A DNA stretch of 64,000 nucleotides from Tridacna crocea. Taxonomy: Eukaryota > Mollusca > Bivalvia > Cardiida > Cardiidae. The stretch covers positions 20,423,001-20,487,000 of the forward strand of contig OX031058.1 of NCBI GenBank assembly GCA_943736015.1. Direction: 5' to 3'. Position 1 is the stretch's first letter. Each line of letters opens with the position of its first letter. Made by a program: the position numbers and the translations under genes. Shown here one piece after another: positions 1-12,048 of the stretch. The notes beneath the pieces were generated by a model. That model saw only the letters and a list, made by a program, of their open reading frames with translations, did no database searches and had not been told where the DNA came from.

Positions 1-490
1 ATGGTACTTTGACATGCAGAAAATTTGTAAAGTGCAAAAAGAGTCATCCCATGTCAGCCTACACACACTTTTGACAGAGCATGGCTCCTATATTACAGTA
101 CAGTATTTAGCAAGAAACTTATAATCTTGTCATTTCAGTGTCTCCTTTTGCACAAAGCCGGCCCAGTAAAGCCAGGTTACAAGGACATGAATGAACTGTG
201 TTTGACGGGCCATCAACATTGGAGGTCGTGATTGGCACAAAGTTGGGAAATGGTAGTGTGATAACAAAATTAGAATTAAAAAGAGAAAATGAAAAAAAAG
301 AGACTTTTTGAAAGAATTGTAATTTAGTTACGGTGAACAATGTAGGTACATGTAGCTTTAAATGTCAGATAACCATTTTAAAGGCAAACAGTATCAATAT
401 AGTATACTGAAAAGAAAATCTTATTATTCACTCTTTATCATAAGACAAAAATGCAGTCTTGTTAAAATTTAAAGCATTTGCAGTTGATTT
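1..490. other. No confident gene; weak candidate terminal exon
   Basis: A pyrimidine-rich acceptor ending at 138 is followed by an open frame 139-231 (31 codons including the stop), which could be the last coding exon of a plus-strand gene entering from the left. I do not recognise the peptide, and a second frame is also open for a shorter distance. Otherwise this is AT-rich sequence with no recognisable repeat. Confidence 0.15.
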
Positions 491-1395
491 TTAACCCTTT
501 ACCACACAATCTGGAGTATTCATGACCCCGAGAAAGGACCCTTTTGAAAATATTGTGGGAAAAGGAGAAAATGCTGGTAATCAGCATTTTTTCCTTTCCC
601 ACAATGTTTTCTACCCTTCCCAAGACAAATTTTAAATTTTCAGTCACTTTTATTTTGTTATCTTTCAATGTTTTTAATTGGGTCCAGTCTAAAATGTTTT
701 CCTTTGGTAAAGAGTTAATTCTTTACCACACAATCCCTACTTTTGACGACCCTAAGAAAGAAAGCCTTTGAAAACACTGTGGGAAAAGGAGAAAATGCTT
801 ACCATACAATCCCTACTTTTGATGACCCTCAGAAAGAAAACCTTTGAAAACATTGTGAGAAAAGGAGAAAATGCTGGTACCCAGCATTTTTTTTCTTTTC
901 CCACAATGTTTTCTACCCTTTCCAAATCAATTAACAATTTTCGATTCACATTTATTTTACCACATAATCCCTCCTTTTGACGACCCTAAGAAAGACAGCC
1001 TTTGAAAACATTGTGGGAATAGGAGAAAATGCTGGTACCCAGCATTTTCTTCTTTCCCACAATGTTTCCTACCCTTTCCAAATCAATTTACAATTTTCGA
1101 TTCACATTTATTTTGTCGTCTGCTTTCAATTTGGGCAAGTCCAAAATTTAGTTGTTTGGTAAAGAGTTAACCCATTACCAGACAATCCCTACTTTTGACG
1201 CCCCTGAGAAAGAAGCCTTTAGAAAACATTGTGTGAAAAGGAGAAAATGTTGGTAACCAGCATTTTCTCCTTTTCCCACAATGTTTTCTACCCTTCACAA
1301 AACAAATTTCAAATTTTCAGTCACTTTTATTTTGTCGTCTGCAAATGCTCTCAATTTGGACAAGTCTAAATTTTTGTCGTTTGGTAGTGGGTTAA
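491..1395. mobile_element. Tandem array of five TTAA hairpin MITEs (type A)
   Basis: Five copies of the main hairpin family lie end to end. Copy 1 is 491-718, copy 2 is a 5' fragment (about 719-797), copy 3 is about 798-953, copy 4 about 954-1170, and copy 5 is 1167-1395. Complete copies begin TTAACCC and end with a GGTAAAGAGTTAA-like sequence, and neighbours 4 and 5 share a single TTAA at 1167-1170. Each has the central palindrome built on AATGCTGGT and its complement, flanked by GGGAAAAGGAG and CTCCTTTTCCC. Copies 2 and 3 have lost one half, so the array has been reduced by deletion. Confidence 0.85.
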
Positions 1396-3227
1396 ACAAG
1401 AATCAAAGGATGAAATTTGTTTTTGAAGGTAAATTAATCTGTTCTAAGACATGTATTCTTTATCAGTTTTTTTTGGGGGGGTTTAATAATACTATTAGAG
1501 TTACTAGTATATCACACTGCCCATTGCAACTATCCCAACTGTCAGAGCTTGTTTGATCCGTGTTCCATACACACCATACACATTATTGCTAAGCCAAATA
1601 AGTTCAGACCATGTTTGGGAAGGGAGAAAAATGAATTTTGTTTCAGTGGCTATCATCAATCTGCAGAGAGAATTTGTATGGTTTATTGGCATCCTTTATG
1701 GTATTCAATAGCTTGAATCAGTTTGAAAAAGCATTAAGGTCTAAAGTATACAGGAGATCACTCGTTTATCCCAAGCTAGACTAATTTTTATCCAGGGATT
1801 GATGATAGTCATTGTGACAGGATTCATTTCTCTCTCACTGCTGACAATTTTTCAACAATGAGCAGCCAGTGGCTTGGAAAGAATATTGGTAAAAGTACTG
1901 GTAAAAGGAACTCCAGGAAAGCATGGATAGGTGCAATGGCCACAGTGATGATTAATTGATTTTATGGTTGGTGTTGTAAGCTGCTTTCACCATTTTCAAC
2001 AGTCATATCACAGCAAAAGCCCACATATTCATATCTTTCTGGATTTTACCAGTACTAGGCTCTGAAGTGTGACTGTGTCGTGCCAAATGACACTCACGAA
2101 AAACAAAATAACTGAAAAAATGGTGTTACAATACCATACAATCCAATCATTAAGTAGCTTGTACCATAATATCAACATTGAACTCTTTACAGGCTACAAA
2201 ATTTCAACTTTCCAAAACAAATTTCCATACTAAACATGTACTATTTTTCATCTGTAAATACTTTCAAGTCTAAAATTTTGTTGTATGTAAAGAGTTTATA
2301 AATCATAATACAGAAATAGGTTGAATAACAGATGACAGGTTTTGGATTTGTGTATGAAATGACAGAAAGCATACAGGGAAGAGAAAAAAATGCTAGTTAT
2401 CAACATTTTCTACTCCTCCCACAAAGCTGCTAGAGCTTTCTTCTTCAGGGTCGTTGAAATACAGGATTGTTATCTACAGGGCTATAAAAAGCTTGAAAAT
2501 GTTTATTAAAACAACTGCAGTTTGCTCAAACATGCTTTTTATTGGTCTTGAACTTTTTGTAAGATATGTTTTTGTTGCTAAATTCTAGAACTTTAAACTT
2601 GGTGTAGAGTTAGATATACATGAATAATTGTCACTTTTGTATCACACATAGTCATGCAAATATACAACACAATGATCATGTCTTATATCTTTGTTCAGCC
2701 TTGTTGTCTATGGACTTTGGACTTTCCATCATTAAGCACCTAAGGTAGAAAGAGAAAGAGAAACAAGTAAATATATTCAATTGATTTGTGGTGCAATGCA
2801 ATAACTCTATTTTCAACAGTATTTCAACTGTATAGGAGGAGCAGAACACTTACTCATGTTTACTTGGTCAGTTACAGATATTTTTGGCAAAAGAGTTAGA
2901 GGAGGTTACATATTCATTGAAACTACATGTACCTCTTTAGCTCCAGCTACAGTTTATATTTAGAACAATATTTAAAACATCAAATTAACCAAAAGGCTAT
3001 GGCGGATGTACATGCACCGTCACATCCTCGGTTTTTTTCAATTTACTGCCAATGTATATTAAGTGTCATTGGAAAAGGAATCGACCCTCTGTAACTCTTG
3101 AACATAATTTGGATTTTGTTCATGGGGCAGGGTGGAAAAACCTGAAAATTTTAAAGACTTTGCAAAGGATACTAGTAAACGAAACAGATGTAAAAGAAAC
3201 ATCATTTTAAGCCTTTTGAAAACAATA
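1396..3227. other. Gene-free; SINE fragment and a decayed hairpin
   Basis: A plus-strand SINE fragment (type 2) lies at about 1795-1945; it is recognised by GATGATAGTCATTGTGACAG, the AGCCAGTGGCTTGGAAAGAA block and GAAAGCATGGATAGGTGCA. A decayed hairpin element is at about 2370-2450. No open frame here resembles a protein. Confidence 0.5.
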
Positions 3228-3417
3228 TAAGTTTCAACAACCTGGAGAAAGACCCTCTATGCAAACATTGACAAAATGTTGGTCAAATGCAGCCTGTGGG
3301 AAAAGGAGAAAATGTTGGTAGCCAGCATTTTCGTCTTATTCCTTTCTACCCTTTTAAAGAGACTTTTATTATCTCAGTTACTTTTTCATCAGCAAAAAAT
3401 TTCAATTTAGAAAAGAC
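3228..3417. mobile_element. Decayed TTAA hairpin MITE (type A)
   Basis: A degraded copy with GTGGGAAAAGGAGAAAATG at 3296-3314 and a partly matching right arm. The outer ends are no longer recognisable on the left. Confidence 0.6.
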
Positions 3418-3648
3418 TTGACCCTTTCCCAAACAAGCCCTTATTTCTACATGTCTGCATTAAAAGTCTTACGAAAACACTGGGAATTCCGGAAAGGAGA
3501 AATTACCCGTAACAAGCAATTTCTCCTTTTCCCAGAGTTTTCTACCCTTTTTGAGAATTTTCTGCCATTTTCTCCAAATCTAAAATTGTCGTCTGCAAAC
3601 TCTTTTGGTTTGGAAGAGTCCAGACTCTGTCGTTTGGGAAAGAGTTAA
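3418..3648. mobile_element. TTAA hairpin MITE (type B)
   Basis: Full-length copy bounded by TTGACCC (mutated TTAA) on the left and GAAAGAGTTAA on the right. The palindrome has the GAAATT...AACAAGCAATTTC core of type B rather than the GCTGGT core of type A. The right half contains the family-wide block GTCGTCTGCAAACTC. Confidence 0.8.
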
Positions 3649-3807
3649 TTGTTGTTCTCCAGTAAATATTTGATTTTTGTTTGTCGGAGCATTTTGTACC
3701 ACTTGAAACATTATTAGTTCTACGGTCAGAGCATGTTTCCAAGTTCAGTACCACCTGACCGCAAAAGAAATTTATTAGACTGCAAAGTTTTATCATTCTG
3801 ACGTTTG

Positions 3808-4205
3808 TTAACTCTTTACCACATAAGCAAAATAATAGACTTGTCCAAATTGAAAGCATTTGCAGACGACAATTGAAAAATGGTTCAAATGATGAAATTT
3901 GTCATTAATAGAGTAGAAAATGTGGGAAAAGGTAAAAATGCTGGTTACCAGCATTTTCTCCTTTTTCCACAATGTTATCAAAAAGCTGTAAAAGTTCGGA
4001 ATTGATAACATTTGCAGATGAAAAATTAGACATAGCTGAAATGATATGATTTTTTTTCTGAAAGAGATGTTAATGTTTTGAAAAAGGGAAAAGAAATATT
4101 GGTTACCAGCAATTCTTCCATTTGCAAAAATGCCTTGAAATCATTTTCAATATTAGAATTACTAAATAATTCTTAACATGGAAAACTTTGATGTTTGGGT
4201 TAAGA
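3808..4205. mobile_element. Two adjacent TTAA hairpin MITEs (type A, decayed)
   Basis: The first copy starts at TTAACTCTTTACCA (3808) and carries AATGCTGGTTACCAGCATT at 3938-3956; its right end is lost near 3990. The second, more decayed copy runs on to about 4205 with TTGGTTACCAGCAA at its centre and ends in GGGTTAA. Confidence 0.7.
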
Positions 4206-5045
4206 GCTGACAACAGGCAACACCCTTTAACATCGCTGTATGTATGAATGTATTTTATTTTTTGCCTACGAATTCTTATTGTGATTATATAATGTATTTA
4301 AAATTATAAACTAATATTTACACCTTATTGCCTTGCTTATTGCATGAAACATATCTGTCCTTGTATGAACTGCCATCTAAAGTGGCCAGTTATATATTGT
4401 AACAAGCATACGGAAGGCCAAATATTCCTATGCTACATATTCTTCAGCAACACCACAGAATAGGTCTTTGGAAATTTGATTGTTCTGCTGTATACCCTAA
4501 AGATAAAAAAAAAAAAATCATAATCTCTTTTTCAATTCATCTCAATCTGAAAATCTGGGGAAGAAAAAAAATGGAATTATTGAAATGGGTGTTTTTATAC
4601 TCCACTTCATTCCATTTGACGACAGAATAACCTCCAGCATAATATCCAGCATAATTATAATTGGACTGTTGGATTGTTGGTGCATCTCCAACCCTTTACT
4701 AATTTACTTCACATGTTGTTTGTACTAGCAAGGAGTTGGGGTATGTCATAGTGCCCCAATGGCAGCAAAAGTACACGAAGTAGGTCTTAAAATGCATCTA
4801 AATTTGAATAATAACAGAAGTATGGAAATTATGGAAGGTGACAATCTGTTATTTTGCAGCCTGTGTAAGTGTTAGTTAATGGCAGAAAATGGAGTTTAAA
4901 AGTAGGTCAAAAGTTGCCATGTCCCTCAGTCCTTTGGTTTCTTTTACCTGATTTCAAAAAACGGGGGTTTTTTGCCATCAAATTGCACTTGCATTGATCA
5001 TAAAACCAACATATTGTCATCTTCACAATACTTTCCATACATTAT
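4206..5045. other. Gene-free AT-rich stretch
   Basis: No coding exon, RNA gene or recognisable transposon was found. Poly-A runs at about 4504-4516 and AT-rich low-complexity sequence dominate. Confidence 0.4.
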
Positions 5046-5270
5046 TTAACCCTTTCCCAAACAAGCCCTGGTTTTTACATGTCTGCAGTAAAAGTCTTTA
5101 AAAAACTGTGGGAAAAGGAGAAATTGCTCGTAACAAGCAATTTCTCTTTTTCCACAGTGTTTTCTACCCTTTTTGAGAACTTTCTGCCATTTTCTCAAAA
5201 TCTAAAATTGTCGTCTGCAAACTCTTTCAGTTTGGAAGAGTCCAAAATTTGTCGTTTGGAACAGGGTTAA
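5046..5270. mobile_element. Intact TTAA hairpin MITE (type B)
   Basis: Complete 225 bp copy with TTAA at both ends (5046-5049 and 5267-5270), a left end TTAACCCTTTCCCAAACAAG and a right end ACAGGGTTAA. The central palindrome is GGAGAAATTGCTCGT followed by its near complement. This is a useful type B reference copy. Confidence 0.9.
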
Positions 5271-5285
5271 AGTCAAAACTGGCTT

Positions 5286-5457
5286 TGTTCAACCCATTAC
5301 CACACACTCCCTACTTTTGACAACCCTGAGACAGATGCCTTTAGAAAACATTGTGGGAAAAGGAGAAAATGCTGGTAACCAGCATTTTCTCCTTTTCCCA
5401 CCATGTTTTCTACCCTATCAAGGACAATTTTCATAGTCTGAGCTACCTTTAATTAAC
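5286..5457. mobile_element. Truncated TTAA hairpin MITE (type A)
   Basis: Starts CAACCCATTACCACACA and has a near-perfect palindrome at 5354-5400. The sequence diverges after about 5430, so the right third is missing. Confidence 0.75.
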
Positions 5458-6403
5458 AGTGTAATGCAGCATCTTTCACTAAAATCGACAACACTTTTGT
5501 AAATGAAGCCAGGCTTGATTGAATGAGTGATGCATTTGTGTAACTGTCAACATAATATCAGTCATACCAATTTGATAAACTATAATATTCTTAATTTCTG
5601 GAGTTTTTACTTTTACCAATATCTGAAGTAACATGCACATCCCAACAAAACCCAGAGAGAACTAATTTGTAGTCATGGATTACTTGTATTATGCATTAAA
5701 TTAACCACTGAGTCATGAAGTAATCCTGAAACCCTTTATAGCTGTTCAGCTGAATAAAAATCAGGACATTACTAATGTCACATGGTATAGAAGGACTGTA
5801 TAGCCCTAGGTGACAATACCAAATTCAGTCACACAAGAACAGCAGTACTTATCTCAATTGTCTACTTTGTCCTACAGAACATTTTTAAGAATTCCACTCC
5901 ATTTTTAACCCAGTCTATAATGATGGGTTCATTCAAGATCAAGATGAGACAGCAAAATCTTTTTACAGTATACCAGTAATCTTGTATCTACAATGGTTCT
6001 CTGGGTAGATGGCTTGTGAGTTTGGGTAGAGGTGAACCACTGAAACGGTAATACATACATTCAATTTTCACTAACCAGTCATGTAAATAAAAATATGGCT
6101 TTTGAAATAAAATCTGTTTAACCTAATCAAAGCTGTCGATGCGCCATAAAACAACATTCATTCATTCATTCATTATGTTTTACCTAATTAAGTTACCTGA
6201 AAGCAGATGGCCAAATTCTGTGTCTACTGGAATGGAATGATGAAAGAGTCAGAAACCAAGGCTAATCTGCATCTTCATAGTATGATTCTGTTTGTGTATC
6301 ACTCTGTCGGAGGATCCATTCGCATTGGCCAGAGAATTGCAAAATAGTTCCTTCTGTACCCTGAAATATCAATTACAAAACAAGTGAGAGCTCCAAATAT
6401 TGT
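5458..6403. other. Gene-free; SINE tail with ATTC repeat
   Basis: At about 6112-6176 a CGATGCGCCATAAAACAAC block followed by (ATTC)n looks like the 3' tail of a SINE. The rest shows no gene or repeat that I can name. Confidence 0.4.
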
Positions 6404-6633
6404 TTAACCCTTTACCAAACGACAAAAATTTTAGACTGGTTCAAACTGAAAGCACTTGCAGACGACAAAGTAAACGCTTCTCAAGAATCGAAATTTGCTT
6501 CCATCAGGTTAGAAAACATTGCAGGAAAAGGAGAAAATGCTGGTTACCAGCATTTTCTCCTTTTCCAGCAATGTTTTCAAAATTTTTCTTTCTCAGGGTC
6601 GTTAAAAGTAGGGTTTGTATGGTAAAGGGTTAA
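6404..6633. mobile_element. Intact TTAA hairpin MITE (type A)
   Basis: Full 230 bp element: TTAACCCTTTACCAAACGAC at the left, GGTAAAGGGTTAA at the right, and a central perfect palindrome around AATGCTGGTTACCAGCATT. It is one of the best-preserved copies and serves as the type A reference. Confidence 0.92.
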
Positions 6634-6747
6634 ACATTTTATGAAGGTTAAACTCTTTGGTTACATGAAAATGACTGGGGAAATGAAAGTGACCTACACA
6701 TCAGTTTTTAGAGGTGTTTCTTAAGAGTTCTTCCACATTAGAAGAGG

Positions 6748-7008
6748 CCCGCCCGGGTGGCTCGGTGGTGTGACCTGGTGGTTGTGAGTTCGATACCCGG
6801 TTGAGGCAAACTTTCTTTCTGGCGTACTTTCGCCTCTCACCTCTGCTGAAGCATGTGAGAAAAGTAGTCGGTGGCTTTGGAAAGAAAGTAGTGTTAGTAG
6901 TGGTATGAGAAAGCCAGGAAACACATGTGCATCACCGACCGCCATGATATGACCTTAGCTGTTAAAGTGGTGTTAAACTCCAATACAACCAACCAACATT
7001 AGAGGAAG
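6748..7008 (+). mobile_element. tRNA-derived SINE (type 1)
   Basis: The head has an A-box-like GGTGGCTCGGTGGT and a B-box-like GAGTTCGATACCC. The body includes AGCCAGGAAACACATG and CCATGATATGACC, and the tail is GTTAAACTCCAATACAACC. This is the standard layout of a bivalve SINE: Pol III promoter head, conserved body, short repeated tail. Confidence 0.8.
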
Positions 7009-7387
7009 TATAGACTTTACATTTCATTAAAATTAGATACATGTAGGTCTACAACCTCCAACACAATCAAACAGTGGCTGTATCTCTGGTTCAGATGAAA
7101 AATAAAATCATAAGGGCCATACATGTACCACATGTATTAAGGAGTCCTTCAGTAGTCCCACCTAACGTTATGTGTACAAATCGTTATGAAAATTACATAC
7201 ATACATTATTTCTGCAAGGACAATAGTTGAAAATTGTCCAAGAAGAGCCCTTAACAAATCTGAGAGTAATTATGGACAAACCAGCAACCTGATTCTAGCC
7301 TTTCCCCTTGTCATTATCATGGGTATGCCTAGTGACTTAGTAATATACAGTGCTAAAAGCTTGGAAGTGTTTCTGTTCCATCAAACC

Positions 7388-7695
7388 GACCCACAGTAGC
7401 TTAGTCAGTAGCATGCAGCACTTGAGAAAGAGCGGGTCGTGGGTTCAATCCCAAGCTCAGAAAATTTCTTTCGGTGGATTGATGATAGTCCCTTGTGACA
7501 GGATTCATTCTTCTCCCACCTCTGACCATAGTCTTGACAATGGCTATATGGGATAACAGCCAGTGGCCTGGAAAGAAAATTGTGCAGACAACTTGTAAAA
7601 GAGACTCCTGGAAAGCATGGACAAGTGCACTGGCTATCACAATATAACTGAAATAATGTTGGAAAAAGTGTTAAATAGCATACAATCAATCAATC
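7388..7695 (+). mobile_element. tRNA-derived SINE (type 2), near full length
   Basis: The head has CAGTAGCTTAGTCAGTAGCA (A box) and GGGTTCAATCCC (B box at about 7441). The body has GATTGATGATAGTC, AACAGCCAGTGGCCTGGAAA and GAAAGCATGGACAAGTGCAC, and the tail is CATACAATCAATCAATC. It serves as the reference for the fragments elsewhere in the window. Confidence 0.82.
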
Positions 7696-7859
7696 TTTTC
7701 CCTCAATTTTCATCTATAAAATTTGCATTGGTATGTATCCCATAGCTTGCAAGAAGTAATGTATGCAATGTACATAAGAATATAATCCTGCTCAAAATTT
7801 TCCAAAGCCATTTCTCAGTGGCGTTAGAACTAGGCATTAGACTAGATTTAGATCTATAA

Positions 7860-8072
7860 CTAACCCATTACCACTCAATCACTACTTTTGACGCCCCTGG
7901 AAAAGAAGCCTTTTAAAAACATTGCAGAAAAAGTGAAAATGCTGGTAACCAGCATTTTCTCATTCTCCCACAATGTTTTCTACCTAATCAATTGAGCCAC
8001 ACTGAAATTGTTGTCTGCAAATGGTTTCAATTTGGACAGAGCTCAAATTTTGTCGTCTGGTAAAGAGTTCAA
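7860..8072. mobile_element. TTAA hairpin MITE (type A)
   Basis: Nearly complete copy with slightly mutated ends (CTAACCCATTACCA and GTAAAGAGTTCA). The central palindrome AATGCTGGTAACCAGCATT is intact, while the outer arms have mismatches. Confidence 0.8.
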
Positions 8073-8934
8073 CCCTCAATAAACATGTTTTGAGTATAAC
8101 CGCACCCTCTGAACTCAGGTTTAAGCATTATGTTACTATCTATGCATTAGAATCAATCGAAACTGGGTCAACGAGGCTGGAATATCCGAGGATCAGACAT
8201 AATTATGCACATTTAATCTTTGCAATACCTGCTCAGTAAATGGGTCAATCGAGTGCTGAATTATGCATAAAAATGATCATTTTTATCAAACCATCCCATA
8301 TTCATGGATCGAAAAGTTCTTCATGTTCTATAACAATAGTAAATGGAGGTGACTTACCGATCGTGAACAGGTTTCCGTGCGAACTGAAATCCGCATCTGT
8401 TTTCCGGCTTTTCGCTCATTCTTTTTATTTGCATGGGGTTTTTAGTCGAAAGCAATTTCTAAAATAGACGCCCGTTTGTTCTGCTGTATTGCCCTTTGCA
8501 AGACTTCAGCGAATTCGGTTAATAAACTTGCTCCCCTGTCGAATTTGAACCTTCACGGTCCTCCATTTTGTATTTTCGTTTACCTTAGTTTCAGGCTGTC
8601 ACGTGATCATTACGTCATGGTCATCGATGTAAACAAAAATAGTCGGCTTGGTTGGACTTGTACTAGATTTAAATTTAATTCTTCTGTCAGCGAATGGAAC
8701 TTTGACCAATCGCACATTTAAAGAGTGTCAACCTCATATTAATTTACATACTTTTATATGGTGTAATATGAATTTACTGCTTTTGAACGGCTCCCACTGT
8801 TTACATTTGGACGCTATTGTTACTTTAAGTGTCTGTAAACCTTGTTTAGTTCAATCCTTTTAAATTTCACAGTCCTAGCTATGTTTTTGAATCAATATTG
8901 TGGTTGGTCCCCGTTACAGCCATTGAGAAGTTTA
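8073..8934. other. Gene-free stretch
   Basis: Several short open frames overlap here, but none has splice sites, a start context or a residue pattern I recognise. No repeat could be named. Confidence 0.3.
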
Positions 8935-10340
8935 AAACGAATGTTTTCGGGGGTATACTGGAATCGGCCTGTCTGTCGGTGTGTTCGTCCGTCCGTCCGT
9001 GTGTCCGTCCGTCCGTGTGTCTGTGTACAAATACTAGTTGAATTTGTTTACACTCTAGCATCAATACAGTTATTAGCCAATCAGCACCAAACTTGGTCAA
9101 AACATATAAGACTGTAACATCTTGGACGAGTTCGACTATGGGTCCTATGGGACTAGAACAACTGGAGTTATTTGCCCTTGAATTAGAAGAAATTGCTATA
9201 TTTGACTTTGTTTATACTCTAGCATCTGCATCTATTATTCAAATATCAACCTATCGGCACCAAACTTTGTCAAAATATACATGATTATGAAATCACAGAT
9301 GTGCTAGATTATTGGTATAATGGGACCAGAACGACATGAGTCATTTGCCCTTGAATTAGAAAGGTCTTTAGAGTAGTGCTTTAGTCGGACCATAACTTTG
9401 TCATCTCCAGTATGATTAACTTGTAACTTGTCATTTATGTTTGTTGCAATAATACAGAGTGTAACGTGAGTGGACCATAAGTTTACCTCATACTGTCTAT
9501 GATTTATTACCCTTTGATCCTCATTTTTACTGCATTTTCTGCCCGTCTGCAATATAACTTTGTGATCTCCAGCCTGAACATCTTCGAATTTGGTATGCAT
9601 GACTGTTGAAAAATTACAGAGTGCAGTGCACAAGAACCATAACTCTTCATAGCACAAATTTTGAGTTATCGCCCCTTTTACCTTCGCTTTATAGCATTTC
9701 TTGCTTGTCCGGAGCAAAACTTTGTCATCGTAAGTAGGAATGGCATGAAATCTGGTATGCTTATTTGTTACAATATTTCAAAGTGCTGTGGGCAGGAATT
9801 GTAACTCTGCCTTATATTGTCTTTGAGTTATTTCGCTTTTAATGTCAATTTTACAGCACTTAGTGCTTGTCTGGAATATGGAGTGCAACACGCGAAAAGG
9901 TGCATTCGGACATTTGCGTAAAGTGTCGTCTCGGATTAGCCTGCGCAGTCCGCGCAGGCTAATCCGAGACGGCACTTTACGAAGACATTAGATTTTGTGC
10001 TACAGTAGACTTGCGTAGAACAGAAAATCACATAAAATCGGAAAGTGTCGTTTCGGATTAGCCTGTGCAGACTGCAGACGCTGATCAGAGACGACACTTT
10101 ACGCAAATGTCTGAATGACCCTTTTCGTGTGTTGCACTCCATATAACTTTGTCATCTCATGTCAGAAGGACTTCAAACATGGTATGCATGTTTGTTGCAA
10201 TATCACCGAGTACAGTGGGCTAGAACAATAACTGTACCTAGCAATCATCCGTGTGACCGTGTACGAAATACTACTATATGTCTCTTTCTGTCAAAGACCT
10301 GGCGGAGGTATTAAGTCACATTCAGTGACAGCTGTAGTTT
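8935..10340 (+). repeat. Long mollusc repeat with ~200 bp internal units
   Basis: Left end is GTTTTCGGGGGTATACTGGA followed by GTCCGTCCGTC. The body is a series of diverged ~200 bp units, each with 'AACTTTGTCATC', 'GGTATGCATG' and 'CAGAGTG' blocks. The right end is GGCGGAGGTATTA...GACAGCTGTAGTTT. A double-hairpin element (9876-10142) is inserted in one unit. I know this structure as common in bivalve genomes but cannot place it in a transposon class. Confidence 0.65.
9876..10142. mobile_element. Double-hairpin MITE (family E) with TA target
   Basis: The ends TGGAGTGCAACACGCGAAAA and its complement enclose two separate hairpins (built on GATTAGCCTGCGCAG / CTGATCAGAGACG types) joined by ATTAGATTTTGTGCTACAGT. 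The element sits inside a repeat unit. Removing it with one TA copy restores CTGGAATATAACTTTGTC, matching sister units, so the target is TA, as for Tc1/mariner-type elements. Confidence 0.8.
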
Positions 10341-10754
10341 CTTTTCTCATCACCCTGGACATTATTTTTAATCTGATGAGAAATTTTAGGGTTCGAAGTG
10401 ATGTGTGACTCCGCATCAATGCCATTTTGTGGTCATTAAATTACAAAGCCATAATGTCCCAATGGTCAGATGATATTATTTTGAGCATGCAAGTAGAAAG
10501 AAAATCTGTTCCCTTTTTCTTTCTTTGATAAGCAAGTCATACCCAAAAGTGATCTGTAGATTCAACTGTTTTTCATTCATGGTAGGCATACAGAAATTCT
10601 TACATCACATACTTTAATTTCTTCTATAAAGTTCTAGAAGAAATACTGTCTACTTGCAGCACAAGGCTGCTTTTAGGTTTAAACAGAATTGAACTACATT
10701 GTAGGTTTTACAATGCTTTTTGTTTTGTTTTAGGAAGCCACACTTTGCCAACTT

Positions 10755-10865
10755 TTTAACGACTTCAATAAAGGAGACTTATGAAAACATTGTGAGAAAA
10801 GAAAAATGCTAGTAACCAGCAATTTCCCCTTTTCAAACAATGGTTTGTACCCTATCACAGACAAA
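10755..10865. mobile_element. Hairpin MITE fragment (type A)
   Basis: Central region only: GAAAACATTGTGAGAAAAG and AATGCTAGTAACCAGCAATT with mismatched arms. Confidence 0.6.
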
Positions 10866-11036
10866 AGCAGCTATTCTTAGTATACAAGAATGAACAGTGA
10901 AACATGCATGCATTAGCAAACTGATCAGGAGCCGATTATAATCGAAAGAATCGCATCGACAGAAGCAGCCGATTCCAACCCATGATCGATTATGATTTCC
11001 AGTCGATGTCTAACCACTAGTTCATATTCTTATTAA

Positions 11037-12048
11037 GGTTCATGTAAATTGTTTATTTTGCTTAATTCCATAGATCAAGGAAAAAAATCCCTATGTTAAA
11101 AATTGATTCCAAATTCAATCTAGTACAGTGGTAACACCCTTTTGTAACTTTTTAATTGAGTAGATATTGAAGGCCTTCAATTTCGACCAAACAAAACTTT
11201 TTTGGGTAAAGTGTTAAACCTAAAGATTAATCACTTGAAATATGAAGTACATGTAAATGTTTTCACTGTGGATAGTATTTTTTAATAACTTTGGCTGCAT
11301 CTGTTTGAAGATCAGTAGTAGTTTCAGATCTTGCTTTTTAATGTTTTATTACTGTTTGTAAACATCAGCAGGATCGTGAATTCTGTTAAAAAACATCTAC
11401 TCAATTTAAAAGTTACAAAAGGTGTCACCAGTCTGGTAGATAGGATTTAGAATCAATTTTTGACATAAGCAATTTTTTCATCGTTCTTTTCGTGTGTGTG
11501 ATGGGGTAGGGGGTGCTGTTTTTGAGAAAGGGTTTGGCAGTGGACATGGAAAGTTCACTTGTACAGGTCATTTTTATTTGTTTTATTATCTAAAACTACT
11601 AATGAAAGTTTATTACGCACAACCACTTGTACATTTTGATCCTGTGGAGACACCATACCTTTTACTAAAAAACAAGTAGTTCAAACATGGCTGACAATTC
11701 AATAAGGGAAAAATGTCAAACATTCTGACTGAAATATGTGCCTTTTTAAAGAAACTAGGATTTTTGGTAGTAGCAGTACCTGGTATATACCATAGTCTGT
11801 GTTTTCTCCAAAACTTAAACAATTTTGCCATGTCATTATTATTTGTAGGTTTCAAACGATGTCATCTTTTTCTGCAATGTTTTAGTTATATTATGAAAGG
11901 CCAGTAGGTATAATTATGTAAAACACCTTGTACTCACCCAGAACTTTAATTTGATATGTGGTTTTCCTCACAAATTTTGATTATTACAGAATTATTGATA
12001 TATGAAATTTAAGCAAAAAAAAAAAACCCCACTTTACATGAACCTAAA
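11037..12048. mobile_element. Candidate element with nested inverted repeats
   Basis: An outer inverted pair, GGTTCATGTAAA...TTTTGCTTAA at 11037-11075 and its complement at 12004-12044, encloses an inner inverted pair at about 11091-11165 and 11388-11466 (TTGATTC, GGTAACACC/GGTGTCACC, TTTTGTAACTTTT, AATTGAGTAGAT). Arms are roughly 75-85% matching by eye. No transposase-like frame is present, so it is probably a decayed non-autonomous DNA element or two nested ones. Confidence 0.5.

Noticed and set aside
491-1395. CRISPR-like array
   Set aside because: Regular repeats and hairpins suggested it at first glance, but units are ~225 bp transposons with TTAA borders in an animal genome.
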